DNA from: Nitrosopumilales archaeon
GTDB lineage: Archaea > Thermoproteota > Nitrososphaeria > Nitrososphaerales > Nitrosopumilaceae
Length of the DNA stretch: 21,292 nucleotides
NCBI GenBank assembly: GCA_025350175.1
Contig: JANXYF010000229.1
Location: forward strand, 1 to 21,292
Direction of reading: 5' to 3'
Each line of letters opens with the position of its first letter. Position 1 is the stretch's first letter. Under the pieces are notes generated by a model. The model was given only the letters and a program-made list of their open reading frames with translations. It was not told the origin of the DNA and did no database searches. Positions 12,864 to 20,584 of this stretch are shown here, piece after piece. The translations under genes were made by a program, and so were the position numbers.

Positions 12864-13554
12864 TCACGAGTTTTTTTTGATGCAGTTATCCGATTCTTTT
12901 TTTCCCTCAGGAATGTTCGGGTTATCAAATGGCCTAGAATCTCTTGCAAAGCATAATAGAATTAAAAATGAACAAGATGTTTTGAGTTTCATTGAACAAC
13001 AGATAGAATTTCAACTCAAATCTTGTGACTGTATAATTTTCTTGATTGCCATGGATGCTGCAAAGAATGAAAATATAGAAGAACTTGTGGACGCAGACAA
13101 TAAATTCTATTCGATGAGATTGATAAAAGAGGCACGAAATACCTCGGTGAGATCAGGCTCTCAAATATTGAATTGCATAATTCAAATGACATTAAACAAG
13201 AAGAAAAACAAAATTGCAAAACAGTTTCAAATGAAAATAAAATCAAATGAAACTGTTGGAACCTATCCCGTTTGCCTTGGAATTGCAGCATATATTTTTG
13301 GAATTCCTACAGCGAGTGGAATCAGGATGATGCTTTATTCATTCAGTCAGAGCGTAATAGCAGCGGCAATCAAGTTAGGAATAATAGAACACATAAGTGG
13401 TCAGAAAATTCTTACATTACTTTCAGATGAGATTAACATTATTGCAAAGAACATAAAAAAAGAATCATTAAACAATCTTTGGCAGCTTACACCTCTAACA
13501 GATGTTTTTCAGATGATTCATGAACATGATAATTCTAAGATGTTCATTACATAA
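12853..13554 (+). CDS. ureF: Urease accessory protein UreF
   Basis: All-helical accessory protein that recruits UreG to UreD during nickel insertion. The N-terminus QLSDSFFPSGMFGLSNGLES matches the family start (QLxDSxxPxGxFxHSxGLE) with Asn for the usual His. The family helix region NETVGTYPVCLGIAAYIFGI is present, as is the PLTDVFQMIHEHDNSKMFIT end (usual form ...S..LFxS). Start: ATG at 12853, overlapping the ureE stop by 11 bases; the upstream GTG at 12838 is less likely. 233 residues, normal length. The overlap indicates translational coupling. Confidence 0.95.
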   Translation: MNTDHEFFLMQLSDSFFPSGMFGLSNGLESLAKHNRIKNEQDVLSFIEQQIEFQLKSCDCIIFLIAMDAAKNENIEELVDADNKFYSMRLIKEARNTSVRSGSQILNCIIQMTLNKKKNKIAKQFQMKIKSNETVGTYPVCLGIAAYIFGIPTASGIRMMLYSFSQSVIAAAIKLGIIEHISGQKILTLLSDEINIIAKNIKKESLNNLWQLTPLTDVFQMIHEHDNSKMFIT

Positions 13555-13561
13555 ATTAGAA

Positions 13562-14236
13562 GTGAGTTATGATTTGAAACATAAAAAAATACCGAAAGTT
13601 GGAATTGGTGGACCAGTAGGATCAGGAAAAACACGCCTAATTGAAAGAGTAGTACCTATTTTGATAAAAAGAGGGTACAGATGCTGCATAATATCAAATG
13701 ATGTCATATCCAAAGAAGATGCAGAGAGAATGCAACGAACATTATCTACAGAGTTGAAAATTATGCCTGAAAATATGATCATTGGAATAGCTACCGGAGG
13801 TTGTCCACACACTGCAATACGAGAAGATCCAACAATAAATTTAGCCGTGATTGATGAAATTGAAAAGAAAGATCCTAGTCTTGATTTGATTATCATAGAG
13901 AGTGGAGGTGACAATGTTATGACTACCTTTAGTCCGGCACTTGCAGATTATTTCATTTACATAATAGATGTATCAGGAGGAGACAAGTATCCAAGAAAGG
14001 GCGGATTGGGAATAGAAAGCTGTGATTTACTTGTCATCAATAAGATTGATCTTGCTCCATATGTTGGAGCAGATCTTTCTATAATGAAAAGAGATGCTGA
14101 AAAAATACGAGTGGATAAACCTTACGTGTTTGTCAACTGCCAAACGGGTCAAGGCATAGAGAAAGTTGCAGAAAACATAATCAAATCAATTCTGTTTGAC
14201 AAAAAATCTATTGTCAAAAAGGATCGAATAAAATGA
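13562..14236 (+). CDS. ureG: Urease accessory GTPase UreG
   Basis: SIMIBI-class GTPase that powers nickel insertion into urease. Motifs: P-loop GPVGSGKT near the N-terminus; the metal-binding CPH in GGCPHTAIRED; the ESGGDNVMTTFSPALADYFI core; DVSGGDKYPRKGG; and the NKID guanine-specificity motif in LLVINKIDLAPYVGADL. I favour the GTG at 13562 (224 residues), which follows the ureF stop at 13554. An in-frame ATG at 13520 would give 238 residues with a 35-base overlap into ureF, and UreG proteins are usually 200-210 residues. The downstream overlap with ureD is 4 bases. The metal site and nucleotide motifs are intact. Confidence 0.96.
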   Translation: MSYDLKHKKIPKVGIGGPVGSGKTRLIERVVPILIKRGYRCCIISNDVISKEDAERMQRTLSTELKIMPENMIIGIATGGCPHTAIREDPTINLAVIDEIEKKDPSLDLIIIESGGDNVMTTFSPALADYFIYIIDVSGGDKYPRKGGLGIESCDLLVINKIDLAPYVGADLSIMKRDAEKIRVDKPYVFVNCQTGQGIEKVAENIIKSILFDKKSIVKKDRIK

Positions 14237-15123
14237 ATTCACAAATTCCAGACATTTTCAAAAGTTATACAAATAAAGAATGTAAGATGCCAGGTCAAAA
14301 CGGTACCATAGAGATAGAGCTTGAAACAAATGATGGTGATTCTAAAACATATATCAAATCTCTGCTATCAAAAGCACCATTTCTGATTCAAAAAGCTATG
14401 TATCCAGATTCAGAACATCCACATTTTGCTCATATCTACATTATGTCATCTGCTGGAGGTATTCTGCAGGGAGACAAACAGAAAATTGATATCACAATGG
14501 GCAGAAATTCTATAGCAAGAATCACTACACAATCGGCAACTAAAATTTACAAGATGGAAGATGGCTATGCTTCCCAATTCATTAACATACACAGTCAAGA
14601 AGGAAGCTATCTCGAATTTGTTCCACATCAGATCATCCCGTTCAAATCATCTAGATTTTATCAAGAAGTAAATCTTGAGGTAGAAGAGAATGCAATTCTA
14701 ATCTATTCAGAGATCGTATCTGCAGGTCGTATTGCATCTGGTGAAAAGTTTGATTTTGATCTTTGTTTCCTTCGTACTTCAGCTCATAGAAATGGTAAGA
14801 TACTCTTTACAGATGTCATGAATTTAAGCCATAAAAATAAAACAAATCTGGAATCCATCTTTGGTGAAAAAAACATTTTTTCTACTGTTTACATGGTTGG
14901 TTGTTCTATTCAAATAGAAAAGATCGTAAACGAGATCAATTTAGCCACAGAAAACACATCACTTTTAGCTAGTTGCTCAACGTTACCTCGTGATTCAGGT
15001 ATCATTGTAAGAATGCTCGGTAATTCTGTTTCTGAAATTATGAATCTAACTGAGTCTTTAACTAGCATTTTAAGAGATATTGCCAAAAAAAACTTTCAAA
15101 CAAAACCCGCAATTCAGATCTAG
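14233..15123 (+). CDS. ureD: Urease accessory protein UreD (UreH)
   Basis: Scaffold that binds the apo-urease and, with UreF and UreG, delivers nickel. Family landmarks in order: AGGILQGDKQKIDI (the GGxxxGD motif), ARITTQSATKIYKM (T-x-QSATK-x-Y), EFVPHQIIPFKSSRFYQEV (P-x-x-x-IPF-x-x-S), and SEIVSAGRIASGEKFDF (GR-x-A-x-GE). At 296 residues the length is normal. It is last in ureEFGD, with a 4-base overlap with ureG. 95 bp of A/T-rich sequence separate it from the chaperonin gene, which has its own TATA box. Confidence 0.93.
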   Translation: MNSQIPDIFKSYTNKECKMPGQNGTIEIELETNDGDSKTYIKSLLSKAPFLIQKAMYPDSEHPHFAHIYIMSSAGGILQGDKQKIDITMGRNSIARITTQSATKIYKMEDGYASQFINIHSQEGSYLEFVPHQIIPFKSSRFYQEVNLEVEENAILIYSEIVSAGRIASGEKFDFDLCFLRTSAHRNGKILFTDVMNLSHKNKTNLESIFGEKNIFSTVYMVGCSIQIEKIVNEINLATENTSLLASCSTLPRDSGIIVRMLGNSVSEIMNLTESLTSILRDIAKKNFQTKPAIQI

Positions 15124-15189
15124 CCAATGGGTATTACATAAAACATCTTGAGTTTCTTTTAAAAATTTGAGATTTTACTGATCAGAAGT

Positions 15190-15198
15190 TTTATAATT
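15190..15198 (+). promoter_or_regulatory. TATA box of the chaperonin gene
   Basis: TTTATAATT lies 20 bases before the ATG at 15219, so the chaperonin probably has its own near-leaderless transcript in addition to any read-through from ureD. Confidence 0.5.
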
Positions 15199-15218
15199 AC
15201 TAAATCTATTGTATTTAC

Positions 15219-16916
15219 ATGAGTTCTACAGGAAATTTACTTGGTGAGGGCACCCAATATTCTACAGGAGACGAGTGTAGAAGATACAATTTACTCGCAG
15301 GAAAATTGGTTGCAGATCTTATAAAAAGCTCTTTTGGACCAAGAGGATTTGAAAAAATATTCATTGATCTTTTAGGCGAGGTTACTCTAAGTAAAAATGG
15401 TTCTACGATACTACGTAAAATCGATGTTGAACATCCTGCTGCCAAGGTAATGATTGATGCGTCAAACTCGGTTGACAATGAAGTTGGAGATGGAACAATA
15501 TCTGTTGTCATCTTGGCCGGTTCTTTGCTTGAAAAAGCAGTGAAATTATTGGATTTAGATATCCCGCCTACTACAATTGAAATAGGATACAAAAAGGCTG
15601 CCGAGTATGCATTAGAGATAGTCAGATCAATTGCAAAACCATCAAGCTATAAGAATAAAGACGTTATGGTAAAATTAGCTGAAACATGTTTACGAACAAA
15701 AGCGATTTCAGTATTTTGTGAAAAAAAACCCATATCTGAATTAGTCACTGACGCATTTTGTACAATAGCAGATTTTGTAAATAGGACAGTTGAAACAGAC
15801 GATATAAAGATAGAAGAAAAACCAGGTAATACTTCAGATATTGAATTAGTAAGAGGAGTAGTTATTGACAAAACAATAGATCATTCAGGTATGCCTAGAC
15901 TGATTGAAAAAGCCAGAATTCTCTTGATTAATGAAGAGCTTGACAATGAGACAACCAAGATGGATGCACAAATTACAATTAATTCCCCTGAAGAAATGCA
16001 GGCATATATTTTACAAGAAAATGATGATGTAATGCGAAAAGTTCAAAAAATAATCGATTCTGGCGCAAATGTAGTAATCTCACAAAGAGGAATCAGTAGA
16101 TCGGCTCAAAATTATCTGTCTAGAGCAGGCATAATTTCTCTTCGTAGAGTAAAAGAAAATGATCTTCATTGGCTAGAAAAAGCATCAGGTGCTTCAACAG
16201 TAAGTGATCTTAGCAACATTTCTAAAATGCATATTGGATTTGCAGGTAAGGTTTATGAAAAATTTGTAGGTGATGACAAGATGGTATTTGTAGATGAATG
16301 TAAAAACCCAAAATCAGTCACCATATTATTACGAGCAAATTCTAAAAGATTGCTTGATGAGTATCACCGTACTGTGCTTGATGCAATAGCAGTTCTCAAA
16401 GATTTCTTTATCAACCCATCAATAGTAGCTGGAGGAGGCTCAACTGAAATGATTATTGCAAATGAAATTAGAAAGAGATCACTTTTAATTGAAGGTAGAG
16501 AACAAATTGTGATTCAAACATTTGCTGAAGCTCTTGAAGAAATTCCATTAACTCTAGCAAAAAATGCTGGAATGAATGTGCTTGATACAATTATTCAATT
16601 ACGAAATAAAAATTATGAACATAATAACGGTAGTGTTCATTCATGGTATGGGATAGATGCGATTGATAGAAAAGTTAAAGAAATGTATTCGCAAGAGGTC
16701 ATAGAACCTCTTGTGGTAAAAGAACAAGTAATCAAAACAGCTTCTGAAGTAGCATCAATATTAATACGAGTAGATGAAGTTGTCATGAGAAAACCTGTAA
16801 TGTACACTCACACTCACGGAGATGATAAAACACATTCTCATGCAAGAGGAGATACACCACATGATCATTTCGATAAGCTTGGTAAAAGACAACGACCAAC
16901 TCATCATTATTATTAA
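15219..16916 (+). CDS. Divergent group II chaperonin with His-rich tail
   Basis: Thermosome/CCT-family subunit, 565 residues, with equatorial, intermediate and apical domains all present: SSFGPRGFEKIF (38-48), VEHPAAK, EVGDGT (88-93), VVISQRGISRSAQNYLSRAG (285-304, apical), IVAGGGSTEM (402-411), LAKNAGMNVLDTI. Departures: the TNDGATIL motif reads SKNGSTIL, so the Asp equivalent to GroEL D52, which assists ATP hydrolysis, is Asn60. The GDGT Asp (D91) and the D398 equivalent (D388 in LDAIAVLKD) are kept. The C-terminus is not the Gly/Met-rich thermosome tail but carries eight His (531, 533, 539, 541, 548, 550, 562, 563). It follows ureEFGD on the same strand. Inference: slow-cycling or nickel-binding chaperonin used in urease maturation, comparable in idea to Helicobacter HspA. 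An ordinary thermosome paralog is the alternative. Confidence 0.9.
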   Translation: MSSTGNLLGEGTQYSTGDECRRYNLLAGKLVADLIKSSFGPRGFEKIFIDLLGEVTLSKNGSTILRKIDVEHPAAKVMIDASNSVDNEVGDGTISVVILAGSLLEKAVKLLDLDIPPTTIEIGYKKAAEYALEIVRSIAKPSSYKNKDVMVKLAETCLRTKAISVFCEKKPISELVTDAFCTIADFVNRTVETDDIKIEEKPGNTSDIELVRGVVIDKTIDHSGMPRLIEKARILLINEELDNETTKMDAQITINSPEEMQAYILQENDDVMRKVQKIIDSGANVVISQRGISRSAQNYLSRAGIISLRRVKENDLHWLEKASGASTVSDLSNISKMHIGFAGKVYEKFVGDDKMVFVDECKNPKSVTILLRANSKRLLDEYHRTVLDAIAVLKDFFINPSIVAGGGSTEMIIANEIRKRSLLIEGREQIVIQTFAEALEEIPLTLAKNAGMNVLDTIIQLRNKNYEHNNGSVHSWYGIDAIDRKVKEMYSQEVIEPLVVKEQVIKTASEVASILIRVDEVVMRKPVMYTHTHGDDKTHSHARGDTPHDHFDKLGKRQRPTHHYY

Positions 16917-16942
16917 ATTAACATTATACTAGTTTAGATATT

Positions 16943-17884
16943 TTAAACATTTACTCTACTAAGGAGTGCAGAATAGAGAAATGGTAAGATGGTAGTTACC
17001 TCTGCATGTATTGTAGTTTGTTTTGCATTTTGAGTTACTTTGCCCCAAGAAATTGCTTCTCTTACAAGAGCTCCACTCAAACTTCCATCAAATTCTTGCG
17101 CAGTGGTAATGTAAACAGCATAATCAAGTCCATTCCTATATTGATTCCACCAAAGAGTGTGATGCTTTGATATTCCACCGCCTAACATGAGAGCCCCAGA
17201 TTTTTTTGCTTTAAAAATAAGTGAAGATAGAAGATCGCTATCTGCAACAACATTGAGTTTGAAATCTTTATGTTTTTGAGTAAAAAGCCAAATCTGACTA
17301 CCTACTGCACCATCAACTATTCCTGGTACTATTACTGGTATGTTGTTCTTGTATGCCCAATACAAGAATGAACCTTCTCCCAAATTCTCTCCTATCATTC
17401 TAGTAATGTCAGTTGTAGACATCTCTTTTTTGCCAGATTTGTAGGCATTTTCCAAGAATTTTTGCATCTTTTCCTCAATTATAGGTCCATAGCTGTCCAT
17501 AGGAACAAGTACATTTCCCAATCTGTGAATATTTTGTTTTAAAAGTTCAGCATCATCTAAAGTAAATGATCCTTCCAAATAATTGGAAAAGTATCTAGCG
17601 ATATCATGATCGAGTGCACCACATGTGGTAATGACAACATCAAACATTTTGTTTTTGAGCATATCGACAATTATTCCTCGAAGACCAGTAGATGTAATTG
17701 CTGCAACAAACGAGAGAAATTTCAGACATTGTTTATCATCAATCATTGTTGAGAGAATTTCAAGACCTTCAGTAAGATTTCTTGATTCAAAACCGCCTGA
17801 TTTTGACATCTGATTAAATATATTTTGAAGATCATCACCATTTTTTATTGAAATATCTCTTACTGGCCTACTACGATCTCTCAT
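16943..17884 (-). CDS. dys: Deoxyhypusine synthase
   Basis: Transfers the aminobutyl group of spermidine to a lysine of aIF5A, the first step in hypusine formation, NAD-dependent. At 313 residues the motifs are intact: ITSTGLRGIIVDM (canonical SAGLR-type), VITTCGALDHDIAR (NAD site), EGSFLYWAYKNNIPVIVPGI, GGGISKHH (active-site His), and TAQEFDGSLSGALVREAISW followed by GKV, in which the Lys is the enzyme-intermediate residue (human K329). It converges with the chaperonin gene (26-bp gap) and is divergent from the arginine decarboxylase gene, its partner in polyamine metabolism. Ordinary and complete, unlike the truncated paralog at 18567-18857. Confidence 0.95.
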   Translation of the reverse strand: MRDRSRPVRDISIKNGDDLQNIFNQMSKSGGFESRNLTEGLEILSTMIDDKQCLKFLSFVAAITSTGLRGIIVDMLKNKMFDVVITTCGALDHDIARYFSNYLEGSFTLDDAELLKQNIHRLGNVLVPMDSYGPIIEEKMQKFLENAYKSGKKEMSTTDITRMIGENLGEGSFLYWAYKNNIPVIVPGIVDGAVGSQIWLFTQKHKDFKLNVVADSDLLSSLIFKAKKSGALMLGGGISKHHTLWWNQYRNGLDYAVYITTAQEFDGSLSGALVREAISWGKVTQNAKQTTIHAEVTTILPFLYSALLSRVNV

Positions 17885-17973
17885 CCTCTTCTAATTTATC
17901 TAGTAGTATAAATTTCTTGAAATTTCATTTGCTGTTCGCAGAGAGATTTTAAATATTTGTAGTTTAATTGAAG

Positions 17974-18528
17974 ATGATGCTAGATCTAGTTCCTAAAGAA
18001 ATATTCCTCACAAAAGGTAGAGGTGTGCATAAAGACCAGCTTACAAGTTTTGAGTTTGCATTGCGAGATGCTGGTATTCCAAACACGAATTTGGTGTTAA
18101 TTTCGAGCATTTTTCCGCCTGGAGCAAAAGTAATTTCACGCACAGAAGGATTAAAGAAGATACGTGCTGGTAGCGTTCAATTCGTAATCTACGCACGGCA
18201 ACAATCTAATGAACCGCATAGATTGATGGCATCTTCTGTGGGGTTAGCAGAACCCGCCGACAAGAAAAAATGGGGATATTTATCTGAGTATCAATCTTTT
18301 GGAGAAAGAGAAAAAGAAGCAGGTGATTATGCTGAAGATATTGCAGCCCAAATGTTGGCATCATCTCTAGGAATACCATTCGATACAGACAAGAATTGGG
18401 ATGAGAAAAGACAACAGTGGAAAGTATCTGGACAAATATACAAGACTAGAAACATCACTCAGAGTGCAGTTGGTGATTTCAAAGGAAGATGGACTACAGT
18501 CTTTGCTGCTGCAGTTTTGATTCTCTAA
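17974..18528 (+). CDS. pdaD: Pyruvoyl-dependent arginine decarboxylase
   Basis: Converts arginine to agmatine plus CO2; the precursor self-cleaves to make the pyruvoyl cofactor. The cleavage site is the Ser-Ser pair in NLVLISSIFPPGAKVI (S44/S45 from the ATG used here), and the GxGxHKDxLTSFExALRDAGI start of the family is clear (KGRGVHKDQLTSFEFALRDA). The C-terminal Glu-rich GEREKEAGDYAEDIA helix is also typical. Tandem ATGs at 17974 and 17977 follow a TATA-like ATTTTAAATATTT (17946-17958), so I start at 17974 rather than at the TTG two codons earlier. It supplies agmatine to the ureohydrolase at 3009-4124 and, via putrescine, polyamines for deoxyhypusine synthase next door. Confidence 0.94.
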   Translation: MMLDLVPKEIFLTKGRGVHKDQLTSFEFALRDAGIPNTNLVLISSIFPPGAKVISRTEGLKKIRAGSVQFVIYARQQSNEPHRLMASSVGLAEPADKKKWGYLSEYQSFGEREKEAGDYAEDIAAQMLASSLGIPFDTDKNWDEKRQQWKVSGQIYKTRNITQSAVGDFKGRWTTVFAAAVLIL

Positions 18529-18566
18529 AATAATTTTTAAACATAAAACAAGAAACAGATTTTATT

Positions 18567-18857
18567 CTATGGTTTATTTAGTTTCTTTTTGTTAAAATAC
18601 ATTTCAGACAGTTCATCATAATATTTCCCTAACTTCTTGTACAACCTTTTTGGTTTTCTAGGATTCTCCATGCCTAATGCATATAGACATAGAACTGGAA
18701 ATGCTATGGTTGCATCGGCATACACTACAATAACATCTTCATGAGAATCCTTAACCTTGCCCCAACTCTTGCCTTCTTGAAGTGTAGCTCCTGATAAACC
18801 TCCTGTATCTGGTCTAGCATCAGTAATTTGAATAATCAGGATACAAGAAATTAGAGA
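18567..18857 (-). pseudogene. C-terminal remnant of a second deoxyhypusine synthase-like gene
   Basis: A 96-codon open stretch lies between an in-frame stop (18858-18860) and the TAG at 18567-18569, without a start codon. The translation contains IIQITDARPDTGGLSGATLQ followed by EGKSWGKV, the C-terminal catalytic region of DHS-like enzymes including the SWGK lysine, then an HEDVIVVYADATIAFPVLC strand and a Lys-rich end. It belongs to a different branch from the intact gene at 16943 (DARPDTGG versus EFDGS), as in the DHS-like/homospermidine-type paralogs. About two thirds of the protein is missing, and homology stops at the inverted repeat 18856-18889. No frameshift is seen within the surviving part, so loss may be recent. 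Confidence 0.75.
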
Positions 18858-18889
18858 TTAGAACTTTGCTCACATGGAAAGTTCTAATC
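18856..18889. repeat. Perfect 12-bp inverted repeat at a gene-truncation point
   Basis: GATTAGAACTTT (18856-18867) and AAAGTTCTAATC (18878-18889) are exact reverse complements around a 10-base loop. It lies exactly where the DHS-like remnant loses homology, and it supplies the stop codon of the short zinc-ribbon ORF on the other side. It could be a bidirectional terminator or the scar of an excision or inversion. Confidence 0.7.
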
Positions 18890-19006
18890 GAATTTTACTT
18901 CTTCCTGTTGTGCCGATGCATTACAATGTGCACATTTTTCTGAAGGGGTTTTAAAATACACCATGTGGCAATTTTTACAGGCCCTCAGATCACTTAATCT
19001 TACCAT
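18884..19006 (-). CDS. Short zinc-ribbon protein (40 aa), possibly truncated
   Basis: A 40-residue ORF from ATG (19004-19006) to TAG (18884-18886). It has two C-x2-C knuckles: ACKNCHMVYFKTPSEKCAHC gives C10, C13, C25 and C28, a complete four-Cys zinc site. The N-terminal RACKNCH resembles the start of archaeal Spt4 (RpoE2), but the Spt4 core after the second knuckle (DWxG...VxIxDPxxS) is absent. The stop codon lies inside the inverted repeat 18856-18889, so the frame may have been cut there and this could be the N-terminal remnant of a longer gene. It could equally be one of the many tiny zinc-ribbon proteins of these archaea. Confidence 0.55.
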   Translation of the reverse strand: MVRLSDLRACKNCHMVYFKTPSEKCAHCNASAQQEEVKFD

Positions 19007-19152
19007 CACAATCTACTCACAGTCATACTAGAAAAATCTTGTTTTGAAAAATCCTTTTTACTCTATATCTAAATCACCGATAGTGGCAACTATACTTTTC
19101 AAATCAATACTTCAGTGATTGAATTTATTTGTAACATGTAAAAATACAAAGT

Positions 19153-19605
19153 GTGAAGAATAATTACAAAGAATATTTGAAATTAAACAAAAACATTCTT
19201 TTTGCATTCCTTACATCTGTTACAATTTCTGCCATAGCTGCACAAATATTTGTCCTACAAGCAAAATATGTCAATAGTTCAGCAACCCTTGCAGTTGATT
19301 TATCAGTATATTATACGTCTTTTTCAGGTTTTTTCTATATTGATAATAGAAAAAAATATCTCTTAGAATCAGGCAAGTTAGATAAATCCAGACTTAAAAC
19401 AGATATCATCAAGATTATCACCTCATTAGGATCAGGTGAGATAGTCTATGTCATATGTAGATGGTTACTACAATATTATTTGCTTACTAGTAACTATGAA
19501 GCTTATGTTTCATCTGCCTTGGCACAGTCAATTTCATTTGTAGCCTACTTAGTTTGTGTGAATCTTATCGCGAGATCTGTAAAATTGTACAGAGATAAAG
19601 AATGA
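19153..19605 (+). CDS. Four-helix membrane protein, unknown function
   Basis: A 150-residue protein with a GTG start. Four hydrophobic segments: about 14-34 (NILFAFLTSVTISAIAAQIF), 46-62 (VDLSVYYTSFSGFFYI), 93-113 (GSGEIVYVICRWLLQYYLL) and 119-142 (YVSSALAQSISFVAYLVCVN). A Lys/Arg-rich loop (DNRKKYLLESGKLDKSRLKT) lies between the second and third, and a basic C-terminus suggests both ends are cytosolic. The pattern recalls small two-hairpin inner-membrane proteins, but I recognise no family. It stands alone between the DHS-remnant region and the tbp locus. Real-gene confidence is moderate to good because of the clean membrane topology. Confidence 0.65.
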   Translation: MKNNYKEYLKLNKNILFAFLTSVTISAIAAQIFVLQAKYVNSSATLAVDLSVYYTSFSGFFYIDNRKKYLLESGKLDKSRLKTDIIKIITSLGSGEIVYVICRWLLQYYLLTSNYEAYVSSALAQSISFVAYLVCVNLIARSVKLYRDKE

Positions 19606-19691
19606 TTAGATTTCACAATTATTGATAATTCGTAATCTACAAAAGATATTTTTCACACACAGTAAAGTAAAAATAAAAATTTGTTCCTACT

Positions 19692-19748
19692 TGATACAAT
19701 ATTTGTACATTACAAATTTTATATTGTGGATATATATGATACAATATT
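19692..19748. promoter_or_regulatory. Repeated ACAATAT sites in the tbp upstream region
   Basis: Direct repeat TGATACAATATT at 19692-19703 and 19737-19748, with the inverse ATATTGT at 19721-19727 between them. The 13 bases separating the inverse copy from the second direct copy hold the TATA-like TATATATGAT. All lie within 70 bp of the tbp ATG at 19761. This looks like a regulated (possibly self-regulated) promoter, though A/T-rich repeats can be chance. Confidence 0.4.
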
Positions 19749-19760
19749 AAATCCATTTGG

Positions 19761-20326
19761 ATGCCACAAACAAAGCCAATTATAGAAATAGTTAACGTGG
19801 TTGCTTCTGCATCAGTTGGTCAGAAAATTGATCTTTTAGAAATCACAAAGGCATTTCCAGAAGCTGAGTATAATCCAGCACAATTTCCAGGCCTGGTCTT
19901 TAGGTTGAAATCCCCAAGGACCGCCACTCTCATATTCAGTTCAGGCAAATTTGTTTGCACCGGTTCAAAGTCAGAAAAAACTGCAATTAGTGCAATACAC
20001 ACAGTAATACAACAATTACGAAAAGCCAAAATAAAAATAAAAAAGGAAGTAATCATAACAATTCAAAACATAGTTGCATCAGTGGATCTATGTGGTGGGG
20101 TTCATCTATCCATGGCTGCAAGGAGCCTGCCAAGAAGTATGTATATGAACCAGAGCAATTTCCTGGTGTAATACATAGGATGATTGATCCGAAAACTGTT
20201 ACTCTAATTTTTATGTCTGGAAAACTTGTATGCGTGGGAGCAAGAACAGAATCAGAAGTACACAGGTCGGTTCATAATTTACATACAATGCTTGAAGAGA
20301 AAAAATTGATGAGATATCAAGATTAG
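19761..20326 (+). pseudogene. tbp: TATA-binding protein with a 2-base frameshift
   Basis: General transcription factor TBP, a pseudo-twofold saddle that binds TATA boxes. Repeat 1 is complete in the first frame: EIVNVVASASVGQKIDLLEI ... NPAQFPGLVFRLKSPRTATL ... GKFVCTGSKSEKTAISAI. Repeat 2 begins in the same frame (ITIQNIVASVDLCGGVHLSM, AARSLPRSMY) and would then end 27 bases later at TAG. Two bases too many (the AT at 20145-20146 in TATGTATATGAAC) shift the rest; in the other frame it continues as EPEQFPGVIHRMIDPKTVTL, IFMSGKLVCVGARTESEV and NLHTMLEEKKLM to TAG 20324-20326. Removing two bases gives a normal 187-residue TBP. It is a decayed extra TBP, a sequencing error, or a recoded gene. 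Confidence 0.88.
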
Positions 20327-20584
20327 ACTGAATTGTAGACCAATTAGAGAATTGTTTAGTTTAGTTCTCTTACTTTCAGGTTCAGTTCCTACAAGTTCCA
20401 GAACAATAGTGTCTTATGAGTCCCTAAAATCATGATAAGATCATCAATGAACTTACTTTTGTTTTACAGATGATTGCAACTGGCATTTTGATAACATTAC
20501 AAATGGCATAATGTTAAACTGTTATCCTGAAGGACGTTTGGACTATGATTTTCAGTTGTTAAAAGTATTGAAGGATTTCTGAGA

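Noticed and set aside
20090..20326. Separate 78-residue ORF starting MWWGSSIHG
   Set aside because: From residue about 20 onward it is the second half of TBP repeat 2 in a shifted frame; the start is an artefact of the frameshift.
20450..20583. About 40-codon plus-strand open stretch ending ...DFQLLKVLKDF
   Set aside because: No promoter, no recognised motif, and the upstream stop leaves only a late ATG. The 258-bp gap between tbp and the C2H2 gene otherwise shows nothing I can support.
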